The notes: generated by a model from the sequence alone, not told the origin. DNA of 64,000 nt from Erwinia sp. SLM-02 (GCF_037450285.1 NZ_JAQISN010000001.1:744001-808000), one strand, 5' to 3'. Positions 35,598 to 44,834 are shown, counted from the stretch's first letter. Translations and numbers: made by a program.

Positions 35598-36123
35598 GAT
35601 CTCTCCTGATAAATGATAAAAAACATGCCCCTGAGCCGCAGTACAGGGCGCGAAAAATTGTTAAAAGTATATCATACAACGCGTAAAAAAAATCAGTTAC
35701 CTACTCGTTACACGTTCCCGGTATTGCGGAGAAAAGTGTGATAAGTGATACGAACGGGCAATACGATTTGATACTGGCGTAATGCTGAGCAATATTAATA
35801 CTCGCGATTAGGCCAGGGGTCCGTACATTTTACTGACGCTAACACCGCTTCGGCTTTTTTTCGTATAACTTTATGTAAATGCTGATTATTGTATTTTCTT
35901 GTATTCTTTTTCGTAACTATTGATTGCCATTGCGCGCTTTATTTCATCGCATCTGGCTTAGTCATTTTCTTAAGCGCTAAAATTTATTTTGCATTATGAT
36001 TTAAGAAACGAAATTGTTAGCCGCTGTGTTAAATATGTTCTACCGATGAAAAAAAAGTAGTAGAATAATGACCCTGCAATTATTGCTAATCTTCACCCGC
36101 CTCAGCCATTTAGGGAGTTCCGT
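35598..36123. other. Intergenic region between yecF and uvrY
   Basis: No supported gene lies in these 526 bases. It is AT-rich and must hold divergent promoters for yecF and uvrY. I could not assign a site with confidence. Confidence 0.45.
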
Positions 36124-36780
36124 TTGATAAGCGTTTTTCTCGTCGATGACCACGAACTGGTGCGTACAGGGATCCGTCGCATACTGGAAGATATCAAAGG
36201 TATCCAGGTTGTAGGTGAAGCCAACTGTGGTGAGGATGCAGTGAAATGGTGCCGCAGCAACAATGTTGATGTGGTGCTGATGGACATGAATATGCCGGGC
36301 ATTGGCGGTCTGGAGGCCACGCGTAAAATCGTGCGCTACACGCCGGATGCTAAAGTGATTATGCTGACAATTCATACCGAGAGCCCGCTGCCGGCGAAGG
36401 TCATGCAGGCCGGGGCCGCGGGTTATCTCAGCAAGGGGGCCGCGCCGCAGGAGGTGGTTAACGCCATCCGCTCTGTAAACGCTGGTCAGCGCTACATCGC
36501 GTCGGACATTGCCCAGCAAATGGCGCTGAGCCAGATCCAGCCCCAGGCAGAATCCCCGTTCAGCTGTTTGTCAGAACGCGAACTGCAGATTATGCTGATG
36601 ATTACCAAAGGTCAGAAAGTGACTGAGATTTCCGAGCAGCTGAACCTCAGCCCTAAGACGGTGAACAGCTACCGTTACCGGATGTTCAGCAAGCTTAATA
36701 TCAGTGGTGATGTAGAATTAACCCATCTGGCCATTCGCTATGGCCTGTTTAATTCGGAACCGTTAATCAGCAGTGAGTAG
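36124..36780 (+). CDS. uvrY: Response regulator UvrY (GacA/SirA family)
   Basis: A 218-residue two-component regulator. The receiver domain has the acidic pair in LVDDHEL, the phospho-acceptor Asp in VVLMDMNMPGIGG and the Lys in GYLSKGAAPQE. The C-terminal LuxR helix-turn-helix is SERELQIMLMITKGQKVTEISEQLNLSPKTVNSYRYR. With BarA it activates csrB/csrC transcription. The start is TTG at 36124, after an AGGGAG ribosome-binding site. It overlaps uvrC by eight bases, the conserved uvrY-uvrC operon. Confidence 0.97.
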   Translation: MISVFLVDDHELVRTGIRRILEDIKGIQVVGEANCGEDAVKWCRSNNVDVVLMDMNMPGIGGLEATRKIVRYTPDAKVIMLTIHTESPLPAKVMQAGAAGYLSKGAAPQEVVNAIRSVNAGQRYIASDIAQQMALSQIQPQAESPFSCLSERELQIMLMITKGQKVTEISEQLNLSPKTVNSYRYRMFSKLNISGDVELTHLAIRYGLFNSEPLISSE

Positions 36781-38608
36781 TATGGTATTTGATGCCCGTT
36801 CCTTCCTGAAAACCGTCACCAGCCAGCCTGGCGTCTATCGAATGTATGATGCCAGCGAAACGGTTATCTATGTTGGCAAAGCTAAGGACCTGAAAAAGCG
36901 CCTCGCCAGCTATTTTCGTGGCAATCTCGCCAGCCGCAAAACAGAAGCGCTGGTGGCGCTGATCCAGCAAATTGATGTGACCGTCACGCATACCGAGACG
37001 GAAGCCCTGCTGCTGGAGCATAACTACATTAAGCTTTACCAGCCGCGCTACAACGTTTTGCTGCGCGATGATAAATCCTATCCCTATATTTTTCTTAGCG
37101 CCGACACGCATCCCCGTCTTGCCAGCCATCGCGGTGCCAAACACGCCAAAGGGGAGTACTTCGGTCCGTTCCCGAACGGCTACGCGGTGCGGGAAACATT
37201 GTCGCTGCTGCAGAAAGTGTTTCCCGTACGCCAGTGTGAAAACAGCGTCTATCGCAACCGTACCCGCCCGTGCCTGCAGTATCAGATTGGCCGCTGCCTG
37301 GGGCCGTGCGTCAGCGGGCTGGTGAGCGAAGAGGAATATGCCGAGCAGATTAACTACGTGCGGCTGTTTCTCTCCGGCAAAGACGATCAGGTGCTCAACC
37401 AGCTGGTCAGCCGGATGGAAACGGCGGCGATGGATCTGCGTTTTGAAGAGGCCGCGCGCCTGCGCGATCAGATTCAGGCGGTGCGCCGCGTAACGGAAAA
37501 ACAGTTCGTCTCCAATCAGGGCGACGATATGGACGTTATCGGCGTTGCCTTCGACGGCGGCCTGGCCTGCCTGCACGTGCTGTTTATCCGCCAGGGCAAG
37601 GTGCTGGGCAGCCGCAGCTATTACCCTAAAGTCCCCGCAGGCACGGACCAGGCCGAAGTGGTGCAAACCTTCGTCGGACAGTTCTATCTTCAGGGTAGCC
37701 AGGCCAGAACGCTGCCTTCTGATATCCTGCTGGACTTCACGCTGCCGGAGAAAGATCTGCTGGCCGATTCTTTGACGGAGCTTGCCGGGCGTCGGGTAAC
37801 GATCCAGAGCAAGCCGCGCGGCGATCGCGCCCGTTATCTCAAGCTGGCCAGAACGAATGCCGCCACGGCGCTGGCGACCCGGCTGGCCCAGCACTCTACC
37901 GTGCGTCAGCGGTTATCCGAGCTGGCACAGGTTCTGGAGCTGCCGGAAATCAATCGCATGGAGTGTTTTGACATCAGCCACACGATGGGGGAGCAGACCG
38001 TGGCCTCCTGCGTGGTTTTTGATGCAAATGGCCCGGTGCGCAGCGAATACCGGCGTTATAATATCAGCGGTATCACGCCCGGGGATGACTACGCGGCGAT
38101 GAATCAGGTGCTGCGTCGCCGCTATGGCAAAGAGCTGGAAGAGAGTAAAATACCTGACGTCATTCTTATCGACGGCGGCAAAGGGCAGCTGGGGCAGGCT
38201 AAAACTGTTTTTGCTGAACTGGACGTCACGTGGGATAAACATCATCCTTTACTGTTAGGGATAGCCAAAGGCACCGATCGCAAGGCGGGGCTGGAAACGC
38301 TGTTCTTTGAACCGGAGGGGGAGGGGTTTTCTCTGCCGCCGGATTCCGCTGCGCTACATGTTTTACAGCATATTCGTGATGACTCTCACAATCATGCAAT
38401 TACGGGTCATCGCAATAAACGGGCGAAAGTGAAAAATACCAGCGCGCTGGAAACGATAGAAGGCATAGGCCCTAAACGTCGACAGATGCTGCTGAAGTAC
38501 ATGGGAGGCCTGCAACCGCTGATAAATGCTTCAGTGGAGGAGATTGCCAAAGTACCGGGGATTTCGCATGCACTGGCCGAAAAAATCTTCTATGCGCTGA
38601 AACACTAA
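36773..38608 (+). CDS. uvrC: UvrABC excinuclease subunit C
   Basis: The 611-residue protein is full-length UvrC: GIY-YIG nuclease at the start (GVYRMYDASETVIYVGKAKDLKKRL), Cys-rich region (RPCLQYQIGRCLGPCVSG), UvrB-binding UVR motif (MDLRFEEAARLRDQI), RNase H-like nuclease with ECFDISH and LIDGGKGQL, and C-terminal helix-hairpin-helices (IEGIGPKRRQMLLKYMGG). It makes both incisions in nucleotide excision repair. The start is GTG at 36773 inside the end of uvrY. Confidence 0.97.
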   Translation: MSSMVFDARSFLKTVTSQPGVYRMYDASETVIYVGKAKDLKKRLASYFRGNLASRKTEALVALIQQIDVTVTHTETEALLLEHNYIKLYQPRYNVLLRDDKSYPYIFLSADTHPRLASHRGAKHAKGEYFGPFPNGYAVRETLSLLQKVFPVRQCENSVYRNRTRPCLQYQIGRCLGPCVSGLVSEEEYAEQINYVRLFLSGKDDQVLNQLVSRMETAAMDLRFEEAARLRDQIQAVRRVTEKQFVSNQGDDMDVIGVAFDGGLACLHVLFIRQGKVLGSRSYYPKVPAGTDQAEVVQTFVGQFYLQGSQARTLPSDILLDFTLPEKDLLADSLTELAGRRVTIQSKPRGDRARYLKLARTNAATALATRLAQHSTVRQRLSELAQVLELPEINRMECFDISHTMGEQTVASCVVFDANGPVRSEYRRYNISGITPGDDYAAMNQVLRRRYGKELEESKIPDVILIDGGKGQLGQAKTVFAELDVTWDKHHPLLLGIAKGTDRKAGLETLFFEPEGEGFSLPPDSAALHVLQHIRDDSHNHAITGHRNKRAKVKNTSALETIEGIGPKRRQMLLKYMGGLQPLINASVEEIAKVPGISHALAEKIFYALKH

Positions 38609-38679
38609 GCATTGCAACACCCGTAGCAATGTAGGAACATAGAGACAAATTCTACTCTGTCCAAACAGTTAGCATAATT

Positions 38680-39228
38680 ATGCCATTTAATATCCCGACC
38701 TTACTGACCCTGTTTCGCGTAGTCTTAATTCCATTTTTCGTGCTGGCGTTTTACCTGCCGTTTGAATGGGCTCCGCTGCTTTGTGCGCTGATCTTTGTCG
38801 TTGCTGCGGTAACGGACTGGTTTGACGGTTTCCTTGCCCGTCGCTGGAAGCAAACCACCCGTTTTGGTGCCTTCCTCGACCCGGTTGCCGATAAGGTGAT
38901 GGTTGCCATGGCGCTGGTGCTGGTGGCGGAATACTTCCATGCCTGGTGGATCACGCTGCCTGCTGCGACCATGATCGCCCGCGAGATCATTATTTCCGCG
39001 CTGCGCGAGTGGATGGCGGAAATCGGCAAACGCAGCAGCGTGGCCGTCTCCTGGATCGGTAAAGTGAAAACCACGGCGCAGATGCTGGCGCTTTTTGCCC
39101 TGCTGTGGCGTCCAAACTCCATCGTTGAGGGGATTGGCGTGGCCGCGCTGTACATCGCCGCCGTCCTGACTTTCTGGTCAATGTTCCAATATTTGAGCGC
39201 TGCGCGCGGCGATCTGCTCGAACGTTGA
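38680..39228 (+). CDS. pgsA: Phosphatidylglycerophosphate synthase
   Basis: The 182-residue membrane protein has the CDP-alcohol phosphotransferase motif D-G-x2-A-R-x8-G-x3-D-x3-D, visible as DGFLARRWKQTTRFGAFLDPVAD. It joins CDP-diacylglycerol with glycerol-3-phosphate on the way to phosphatidylglycerol and cardiolipin. It follows uvrC, as in E. coli. Confidence 0.97.
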   Translation: MPFNIPTLLTLFRVVLIPFFVLAFYLPFEWAPLLCALIFVVAAVTDWFDGFLARRWKQTTRFGAFLDPVADKVMVAMALVLVAEYFHAWWITLPAATMIAREIIISALREWMAEIGKRSSVAVSWIGKVKTTAQMLALFALLWRPNSIVEGIGVAALYIAAVLTFWSMFQYLSAARGDLLER

Positions 39229-39278
39229 TCGAAGCGATTTAAAAAGCAGCAAACGGACGCATTGTACGGATAATTTGA

Positions 39279-39306
39279 TTGACTCATTGCTCCATGTCAG
39301 TAGAAT
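39279..39306 (+). promoter_or_regulatory. Promoter of the glyW-cysT-leuZ tRNA cluster
   Basis: TTGACT and TAGAAT are 16 bases apart, about 95 bases before the first tRNA. The GC-containing stretch after the -10 (GCAACGC) fits a stringently controlled tRNA promoter. Confidence 0.65.
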
Positions 39307-39401
39307 GCAACGCATCGAAAGGCAGCAGGGTCTGCCAGAAGATAAAGCAAATCAGCAGCTTCTGAGTTTCACTCAAACAAAGCAGCAGCGTTGATAGCTC
39401 A

Positions 39402-39477
<76 letters not shown>

Positions 39478-39521
39478 GTTTAAGTCAGCAGAGAATTTCT
39501 CTGAAGGCAAAAAAGAATAAA

Positions 39522-39595
39522 GGCGCGTTGGCAGAGTGGCCATGCTACGGATTGCAAATCCGTCTACCTCGGTTCGACTCCGGGACGCGCCTCCA
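39522..39595 (+). tRNA. cysT: tRNA-Cys(GCA)
   Basis: A 74-base tRNA with the GCA anticodon in ATTGCAAAT, acceptor GGCGCGT/ACGCGCC and encoded CCA. It is the middle gene of the cluster. Confidence 0.97.
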
Positions 39596-39608
39596 ATCTT
39601 ACATCCAG

Positions 39609-39694
39609 GCCCGGATGGTGAAATCGGTAGACACAAGGGATTTAAAATCCCTCGGCTTATGGCTGTGTGGGTTCAAGTCCCACTCCGGGCACCA
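39609..39694 (+). tRNA. leuZ: tRNA-Leu(UAA), likely prophage attachment gene
   Basis: An 86-base class II tRNA with TAA anticodon (GATTTAAAATC), long variable arm and encoded ACCA. A phage integrase gene begins its 3' end 117 bases downstream, so the 3' part of this tRNA probably serves as the attachment core. The tRNA is intact, as expected when the phage restores the 3' end. Confidence 0.96.
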
Positions 39695-39750
39695 TATTCG
39701 AAGTACCGATTAAAACGAATAAAATCAAAGCAATATGTAGTAATGTCGTG

Positions 39751-39772
39751 ACCGCCCAAGGGCGGTTTTTTT
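39751..39772 (+). terminator. Terminator past leuZ
   Basis: ACCGCC and GGCGGT pair around a CAAG loop and are followed by a T run. It would end the tRNA-cluster transcript before it enters the integrase gene from the opposite side. Confidence 0.85.
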
Positions 39773-39810
39773 GTTTCCGCCCCCTACATTCCTAATACCC
39801 TTTCCTAATA

Positions 39811-40833
39811 TTATTCTGCTTTCTTCTGCCCACCGACTACCGGAACCACAACAATCTTCCTGTCATAGCGTGCAGTTTGTTCCACGTTTTTGTGGCCAGA
39901 AATCGCCTGCTTTTCATATAAACTGCCGGACAGATCAGAAATGCCTTTTGCTTTCAGATCGTGAAAAGTGAAGTTGAAGTCCATTTCAGGGAATGCGGCT
40001 TTGGCATCCTGTTTAGCTTTCAACCAGCGGCTATTAAAACCATCCCGCGTATATTTGCTGCCTGATGGCTGGTGGATGACATAGATAGTGCTCATGCCTG
40101 ATTTAAGCGGCAGGGTGCTGCAAGCCTTTATTACATTCTCAAGCCTTGGGCTCCAGGCTTTTATCTGTGCAACACTCGTTTTGCTCTGCTTGATCAGGAT
40201 GCCTTCCTCGATCAATTGGCCTTTCTTCATTTCCAGAACGTCAGCCTGGCGTGCGCAGCAAAGGTAAGCCAGTTCCATAGCAACCTGGACTACGGGTGGT
40301 GAAACACTGTAAAGGGCAGAGTATTCAGCGTTAGTAATATAACGGTCACGCGCGACTTCTTTGAACTGTTTAACGCCTTTGGTGGGGTTACCCTTTACCA
40401 TTCCACGCTCATAGCCCCACCGGAACACGCGGGAGATAAAAGCTTTTTCGCGGTTAGCCTGCGTCCTGCTTTTAAGCCCTCGCTTATCCATATACTTGCG
40501 TATGTGCTCTGGCTTGATTGCATCAGGTGGCATCTTGCCGAAAACAGAAAGCACTTTAACTGAGTATTTTCTGTAGTCTTTCTGGGTTTCGAAGGACAAT
40601 TCAAAGAAATCAGCGGAAGAGAAAAAGCTTTCTGTAAGCCCTTCAAAGAAATCCTCATTCTTGCGATCGTTAATGAGCGCTTCGTATGCGGTCCATACTT
40701 CAGCCTGGGTTGAGTCAAAGCCACATAAGCGTATGGCGCCACCATTTTTTGGGTGAAACTCATATGCTGATCTGCCCCGATATGTCCGGGGCGGCATCCA
40801 TAAATCTGCTTTATTTGCCCGTGGTCGTGCCAT
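39811..40833 (-). CDS. int: Phage integrase (tyrosine recombinase)
   Basis: A 340-residue tyrosine recombinase with an N-terminal DNA-binding part, SAM-like core-binding domain (about 65-150) and catalytic domain. Visible catalytic residues are the Arg in LAYLCCARQADVLEM, the HDLK box (FHDLKAKGISD), the late His in ISGHKN and the Tyr in QTARYDRKI. HxLR is more usual; Lys in place of Arg occurs in some members. Met 40833 (MARPRANK) is the start chosen, since it overlaps the upstream stop by one base. It drives integration at leuZ. Confidence 0.93.
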   Translation of the reverse strand: MARPRANKADLWMPPRTYRGRSAYEFHPKNGGAIRLCGFDSTQAEVWTAYEALINDRKNEDFFEGLTESFFSSADFFELSFETQKDYRKYSVKVLSVFGKMPPDAIKPEHIRKYMDKRGLKSRTQANREKAFISRVFRWGYERGMVKGNPTKGVKQFKEVARDRYITNAEYSALYSVSPPVVQVAMELAYLCCARQADVLEMKKGQLIEEGILIKQSKTSVAQIKAWSPRLENVIKACSTLPLKSGMSTIYVIHQPSGSKYTRDGFNSRWLKAKQDAKAAFPEMDFNFTFHDLKAKGISDLSGSLYEKQAISGHKNVEQTARYDRKIVVVPVVGGQKKAE

Positions 40834-41078
40834 TAATCCAATGCTCCAAAGTTTGGCTGGCAACCGTCATCAGTTTTAACTTTCCTCTGTGAAAGGGGAT
40901 CGTTAAAGTGCCGCCATGTTGTGCGCGGTCGGCCGTCTCGCCGGATAATGAAAAATATCCCAGCTTCACGGAGGCTTTCGCATTGCTTTGAGGGGATTTT
41001 ATAGCCGGTCAAAGCAAAAATATCGGCATCCGAAATGATGTCGTTATCTCCGTGTACTGCTGAAACGCTTTGGCTCAT
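40833..41078 (-). CDS. DUF4224 protein, excisionase-like
   Basis: An 81-residue protein with a DUF4224 domain (DADIFALTGYKIPSKQCESLREAGIFFIIRRDGRPRTTW), a small family found next to phage integrases. It probably acts in excision or control of int. The start at 41078 has a GGGAG ribosome-binding site. Its stop overlaps the int start by one base (TAATG). Confidence 0.75.
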   Translation of the reverse strand: MSQSVSAVHGDNDIISDADIFALTGYKIPSKQCESLREAGIFFIIRRDGRPRTTWRHFNDPLSQRKVKTDDGCQPNFGALD

Positions 41079-41148
41079 GGTTGTCTCCCAATCCTGCTGC
41101 AACAGGTTAAAAATCATCGTGACGTGTCACGCAGTTAATTTAAGCCGA

Positions 41149-41418
41149 TCACTCTGGTAATCGCTGGGCCACCTGATTGTGGATTTCCCACAGGCTGATT
41201 CCACAGCTCTCGCAGAAACCAGCGAGGTAATCCAGCCCTGACCACTCGCGGATACCGCCACGCGCAGCCTCAACAAAAACCGCGATGTTTTTATCTCGCC
41301 ATACTCCGAACAATCGCCAGCCACCACCGTCAGCGTTTTTAACCGCCACAATGCGCGTCAGCACACCTGTCTGATGCAACTCAGCAAAAGCAGTCTTCTT
41401 CCTGGTTATCATTCGCAT
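41149..41418 (-). CDS. Hypothetical prophage protein
   Basis: An 89-residue protein with a conserved-looking core (RIVAVKNADGGGWRLFGVWRDKNIAVFVEAARGGIREW). I do not know a function. Strand and position put it in the leftward early operon, between integration and early genes. A second Met at residue 3 is an alternative start. Confidence 0.6.
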   Translation of the reverse strand: MRMITRKKTAFAELHQTGVLTRIVAVKNADGGGWRLFGVWRDKNIAVFVEAARGGIREWSGLDYLAGFCESCGISLWEIHNQVAQRLPE

Positions 41419-41471
41419 AAATACAAACCTGTGATTTGTTACTTACAAATGTGACGTTTGCGTTTTTATTT

Positions 41472-41912
41472 TTACCCAATCTCAGGCAGCAGCACTGCGG
41501 CAGGCTGACGCCCCAGCGCTTTGACGTCTGCAAGCGCCTGATTGTAAACGTCAGCGAGCAACTGGTATCCATTCCCGCAGTGCGGGTTGCCGAAACGCAT
41601 CGCTTCTGCTGGTGTTATCTCCGGCGGCAGCACTGCGGCAGGGGCGGAGGCGTAGAGCGGGCGAACTTCGCAGCCCTCTTTAATCGCTTGGTTTTTCCCA
41701 TCCTCGCCAATAAGCCCCAGCCAATCGCCATTTATTGATTTAAACTGCCATCCAGCAGGCTCCTGCGCATCCCGGCGCACCAACTCCAGTTGCTCAACCA
41801 CGATGATTAATGAAGTGAAAAACGCATGGTTTTTCTTATCGGCAGGGTCTTTATAGAACTCCTGCCATTCTTCCAGTTCATCTTTCAGCTCAACTAGGTC
41901 GATATCGATCAT
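41472..41912 (-). CDS. Hypothetical prophage protein (Ead/Ea22-like tail)
   Basis: A 146-residue protein with acidic N-terminus (LVELKDELEEWQEFYKDP) and the segment RPLYASAPAAVLPPE, which recurs in Ead/Ea22-type early proteins of lambdoid phages. Function is unknown. Its start overlaps the upstream gene by four bases. Confidence 0.6.
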   Translation of the reverse strand: MIDIDLVELKDELEEWQEFYKDPADKKNHAFFTSLIIVVEQLELVRRDAQEPAGWQFKSINGDWLGLIGEDGKNQAIKEGCEVRPLYASAPAAVLPPEITPAEAMRFGNPHCGNGYQLLADVYNQALADVKALGRQPAAVLLPEIG

Positions 41913-42553
41913 GGCTGCTCTCCCTCTATGCGTTTGAACTCAATGACCCACACCCACGGGTTAGCCTGCCAGTTGTCAGCGCCGTAGATGGATTCCCATA
42001 GCAGTTGGAAAGCACGAACAGGATGCTGCGCATTAACCAAACCAGGAATACCAAAATCAGCATGGGATAAAGTAGTCAGGTTTTGAATTCCCTCACGCAT
42101 TGCCTCTACATCCGTGACTTGCTGCAGCCGTTCAACCCGAACGCCGGTAATCTCCAGCGTTATACGGCTGGCCCAGCGCGGCATGTGAATTGATGGGGTC
42201 CATTTCTCAGCAGACACTGGTTTATTGCACTCCGAGATAGGTACTCGGTGAGTTTGTTGCGTCCAGCTCTGACGTTCGCTTGCCTTGTAGACGAGTGTTG
42301 CCACATCTGTGGCGCGGCTGTGAACGCGATAAGTCTCACGCACCCATAGGCGATCACCCGGTTGACCGATCTGGCTGTTACGGAAGTTGCCGCCGTTAAT
42401 TTCGCCCGCGATTTCGTTGCCGGACAGCTCACACATGGCGTCACGGTCAATGATTGGAAGTTTGACGATACGTCGCGTCTGAGTCTTACGCCCGTCGAGG
42501 ATTGCCTTTACCATCTCAGAATTAAAAATTATTCCGCGTTCACGCATCACCAT
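41909..42553 (-). CDS. Phage protein with ASCH-like domain
   Basis: The 214-residue protein starts with GIIFNSEMVKAILDGRKTQTRRIVK and holds QPGDRLWVRETYRV, both typical of ASCH-like proteins of phages, often labelled morphogenetic but without proof. The ASCH fold is linked to RNA binding. It overlaps neighbours on both sides by a few bases, so it is in the leftward operon. Confidence 0.65.
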   Translation of the reverse strand: MVMRERGIIFNSEMVKAILDGRKTQTRRIVKLPIIDRDAMCELSGNEIAGEINGGNFRNSQIGQPGDRLWVRETYRVHSRATDVATLVYKASERQSWTQQTHRVPISECNKPVSAEKWTPSIHMPRWASRITLEITGVRVERLQQVTDVEAMREGIQNLTTLSHADFGIPGLVNAQHPVRAFQLLWESIYGADNWQANPWVWVIEFKRIEGEQP

Positions 42554-43023
42554 TCCCCCCAGCTGTATTGAGCCGCTTCCGGCCCTTTTGCGCCAACTAT
42601 GGTGGAGTTAGGGACGCTGGTAACGGTGCGGCTGTATGCCAGAACCTCACCGTCAACGACCTGAAGCCCCTGGATATGCCCGGCGCTGGATAGCGCAGCC
42701 AGGCAAAGCGAAACCTTCTCAACCGTGAGTTTTATGCGGCTAAGCTGGTAAGCCTTTCTGTAGGTGAAGGCAGCAAGTGCTTCTTCGCGCGTCAGATGGT
42801 ACTTCGAGCGTGAAGCGCCTTTCAGGCAGCGTTTAACGTTTCGGTTACCGGATCGGCTGTGATATGCCTGCATTTTCTCAAGCGTCATGTAAGGCAAATC
42901 CCTGCAGTACCAGAACGTTTTTTCGGTTTCACGGAGGATTACGCACTGGTCCAGCTCAATCACTGCCCGGCCCTCGCTGTCGTGTCGATCGACATAGCGA
43001 TAGCAGTATTTTTTTTCAGGCAT
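42547..43023 (-). CDS. Hypothetical prophage protein
   Basis: A 158-residue basic protein (MPEKKYCYRYVDRHDSEGR start) with no domain I recognise. The reading frame is open to 43035 with a Met there, but 43023 fits the overlap with the upstream gene. It is in the leftward early operon. Confidence 0.55.
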   Translation of the reverse strand: MPEKKYCYRYVDRHDSEGRAVIELDQCVILRETEKTFWYCRDLPYMTLEKMQAYHSRSGNRNVKRCLKGASRSKYHLTREEALAAFTYRKAYQLSRIKLTVEKVSLCLAALSSAGHIQGLQVVDGEVLAYSRTVTSVPNSTIVGAKGPEAAQYSWGEW

Positions 43024-43696
43024 TCTGCACCTCACGAATAGCAGCGTGAACCGGCAGGAACGACAGGAAGGTGTCCATTCCCCGCGCTACCAATTTTTGG
43101 TTGTTGTAGCGCTCGATGCCCCACGCGATGGCGTAGCAAATCCACAGGTAATGATGGCTGTGTTTCTGCAAACTCCCCATTCCGTCCAGGATGTCCCAAC
43201 TACTAACGTCGTTGGGGAAGTAGGCATCATCTACAGCCTGACCAGCCATCCATGCGTTGCGGTACCCATTACTAAGCAGTTCAGACACTGCATCTTTCGC
43301 CATTTCACGATCGTGCTCGTCTTCACAGCCTTCAAGGTAAGCTGAAAGCCAATCATTCAGGCTCTTTTCGAAAGCCCCTTCATCGAACTCAAAGCAAGGA
43401 CTGTCATAGCGTGAACCGCCCGCGCCAGACTCGAATTTCTCTGACCAGTAGCCGGGGTTAATGTAGAAGCTTTCGCGAGCGCCCCCAAAGAAATCGAACA
43501 TGTCAGCTATACGGCTGAACGTCCACGTACCCATATCGCCAGTGACAGTCAGATAGCCAGGCCAGGTGACGATATCGAAGTAATAAGCATTGGTGCTAGG
43601 GCGAGAAAAACGCAGATGACGATACAAGCCATCATCACGGATAACACTCAGCTGGTGGCTGCTTACATCACGGATAAAGCGAATTAGAGAAGACAT
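43016..43696 (-). CDS. Hypothetical prophage protein
   Basis: A 226-residue protein with many aromatic residues (YYFDIVTWPGYLTVTGDMGTWTFSRIADMFDFF) and an acidic middle. It resembles uncharacterised phage early proteins, but I cannot name a family. It starts one base into the stop of the exonuclease gene upstream. Confidence 0.6.
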   Translation of the reverse strand: MSSLIRFIRDVSSHQLSVIRDDGLYRHLRFSRPSTNAYYFDIVTWPGYLTVTGDMGTWTFSRIADMFDFFGGARESFYINPGYWSEKFESGAGGSRYDSPCFEFDEGAFEKSLNDWLSAYLEGCEDEHDREMAKDAVSELLSNGYRNAWMAGQAVDDAYFPNDVSSWDILDGMGSLQKHSHHYLWICYAIAWGIERYNNQKLVARGMDTFLSFLPVHAAIREVQNA

Positions 43697-44265
43697 TAGT
43701 TAACCCCCTCGCTGGTGGTCGGAATTAACTTCTGCCAGATAACGGAAACGTATTGCGCCTGATGGATGGCATCATCCAGTGCGTTATGACGATCACCGGG
43801 GAAGGGCATATCACGCTTTGGGTCGATACCCAGCTGGCGACCGAGTTCAACCATCGTGCGCACATCGCGGTCATTCCAGAATGGCCAGAACGCGGGTAAC
43901 TGTGTGCGCTGGTATGCCGACCGCAGAATGACGTTGTCGAACGTCGCGCCATTACCCCACACCTGAACATTGTTTGCAGAGCGACCTTCGATTACGAAGC
44001 GGCTCAAATCAGTCAGCACTGCAGCGATGGGGAATGAAGAAGAGACGATAGCTGCACGGGCCTCGCTGGATTGCTGTAACCACCACATGATCGTCTCGGC
44101 ATCCAGCGATGCGCCTAATTCAGTTTCGCTCTCCAGTTGAACGCTTGAAGAGAATTGAGGGCCGATTTTTCCGGTGGCCGGCTCAAAGAAAACAGCGCCA
44201 ATGGATACGATTGCGGCATTAGGCTTATTGCCCATAGTTTCGAGGTCGATCATTAAGTGGTTCAT
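43696..44265 (-). CDS. DEDD-type 3'-5' exonuclease
   Basis: The 189-residue protein is an RNase H-like exonuclease: LMIDLETMG provides the first Asp-Glu pair, NGATFDN the second Asp, and RHNALDDA the His-Asp end motif (DEDDh). Such phage exonucleases act in recombination or nucleotide recycling. It is the first gene of the leftward early operon, with the long leader region upstream. An ATCACATG context precedes the start. Confidence 0.82.
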   Translation of the reverse strand: MNHLMIDLETMGNKPNAAIVSIGAVFFEPATGKIGPQFSSSVQLESETELGASLDAETIMWWLQQSSEARAAIVSSSFPIAAVLTDLSRFVIEGRSANNVQVWGNGATFDNVILRSAYQRTQLPAFWPFWNDRDVRTMVELGRQLGIDPKRDMPFPGDRHNALDDAIHQAQYVSVIWQKLIPTTSEGVN

Positions 44266-44680
44266 GTGATTTCCCGTTTTCAGGCTGCACGAATCCCTTG
44301 CCGAGCTGGCAATAATTCAGCAAACCGAATTTATTAATTAATGGCTGGTGGGCGCTGCAACGCACCACATCAGCCGGTGAGTCTCCCGAAGATTGCGTGG
44401 CAGGAGTTGAACCTGCGCCAGGGGGATTAGACCTGACCATCACCGGATGCAACACAACAGGAATGCCACTCGTTTGGCAGGATGAAGATTGGGTTATGAG
44501 CCCGTTTCACCCGAATGGCATTGCTGTTGTGAGCAAAAAATTATCAATCCTGCAATAACTTGACACTTCATAACAAATCTTTGCGTTTTGGGCTATTCGA
44601 CCCCCTGATCTCCTAGCGTATTTTGGATTTAGGTGCGCACCTAAACTCATATTCAACTAGCCATTTACAGGGTATTGAAA

Positions 44681-44827
44681 ATGCAAACTTTCATAGATTC
44701 GTTCGACCTACTACAACAGGTAGGTATCTTCATCCAGAAAGGAACACCAGAGAGTTTTTGGCAGATGCTGGGTTATGCAACTGCTTTTACTCTCCCGTTT
44801 CTGATGTTCAATAAACGCAGTAATTAA
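44681..44827 (+). CDS. Small hydrophobic-tailed protein, 48 residues
   Basis: ATG at 44681 opens 48 codons ending SN; residues 27-43 (WQMLGYATAFTLPFLMF) form one likely membrane helix followed by NKRSN. An AGGG stretch 8-11 bases upstream may serve as ribosome-binding site. It runs against the leftward operon. It may be a small membrane protein of the prophage; coding is not proven. Confidence 0.4.
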   Translation: MQTFIDSFDLLQQVGIFIQKGTPESFWQMLGYATAFTLPFLMFNKRSN

Positions 44828-44834
44828 TTAAATT

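Noticed and set aside
44395..44460. T-arm-like hairpin (GCAGG-TTCAACT-CCTGC on the reverse strand) suggesting a second tRNA
   Set aside because: The stretch to any matching acceptor is only about 65 bases, the D arm is absent and the anticodon stem has a mismatch. It is not a tRNA gene as it stands, though it may be a fragment.
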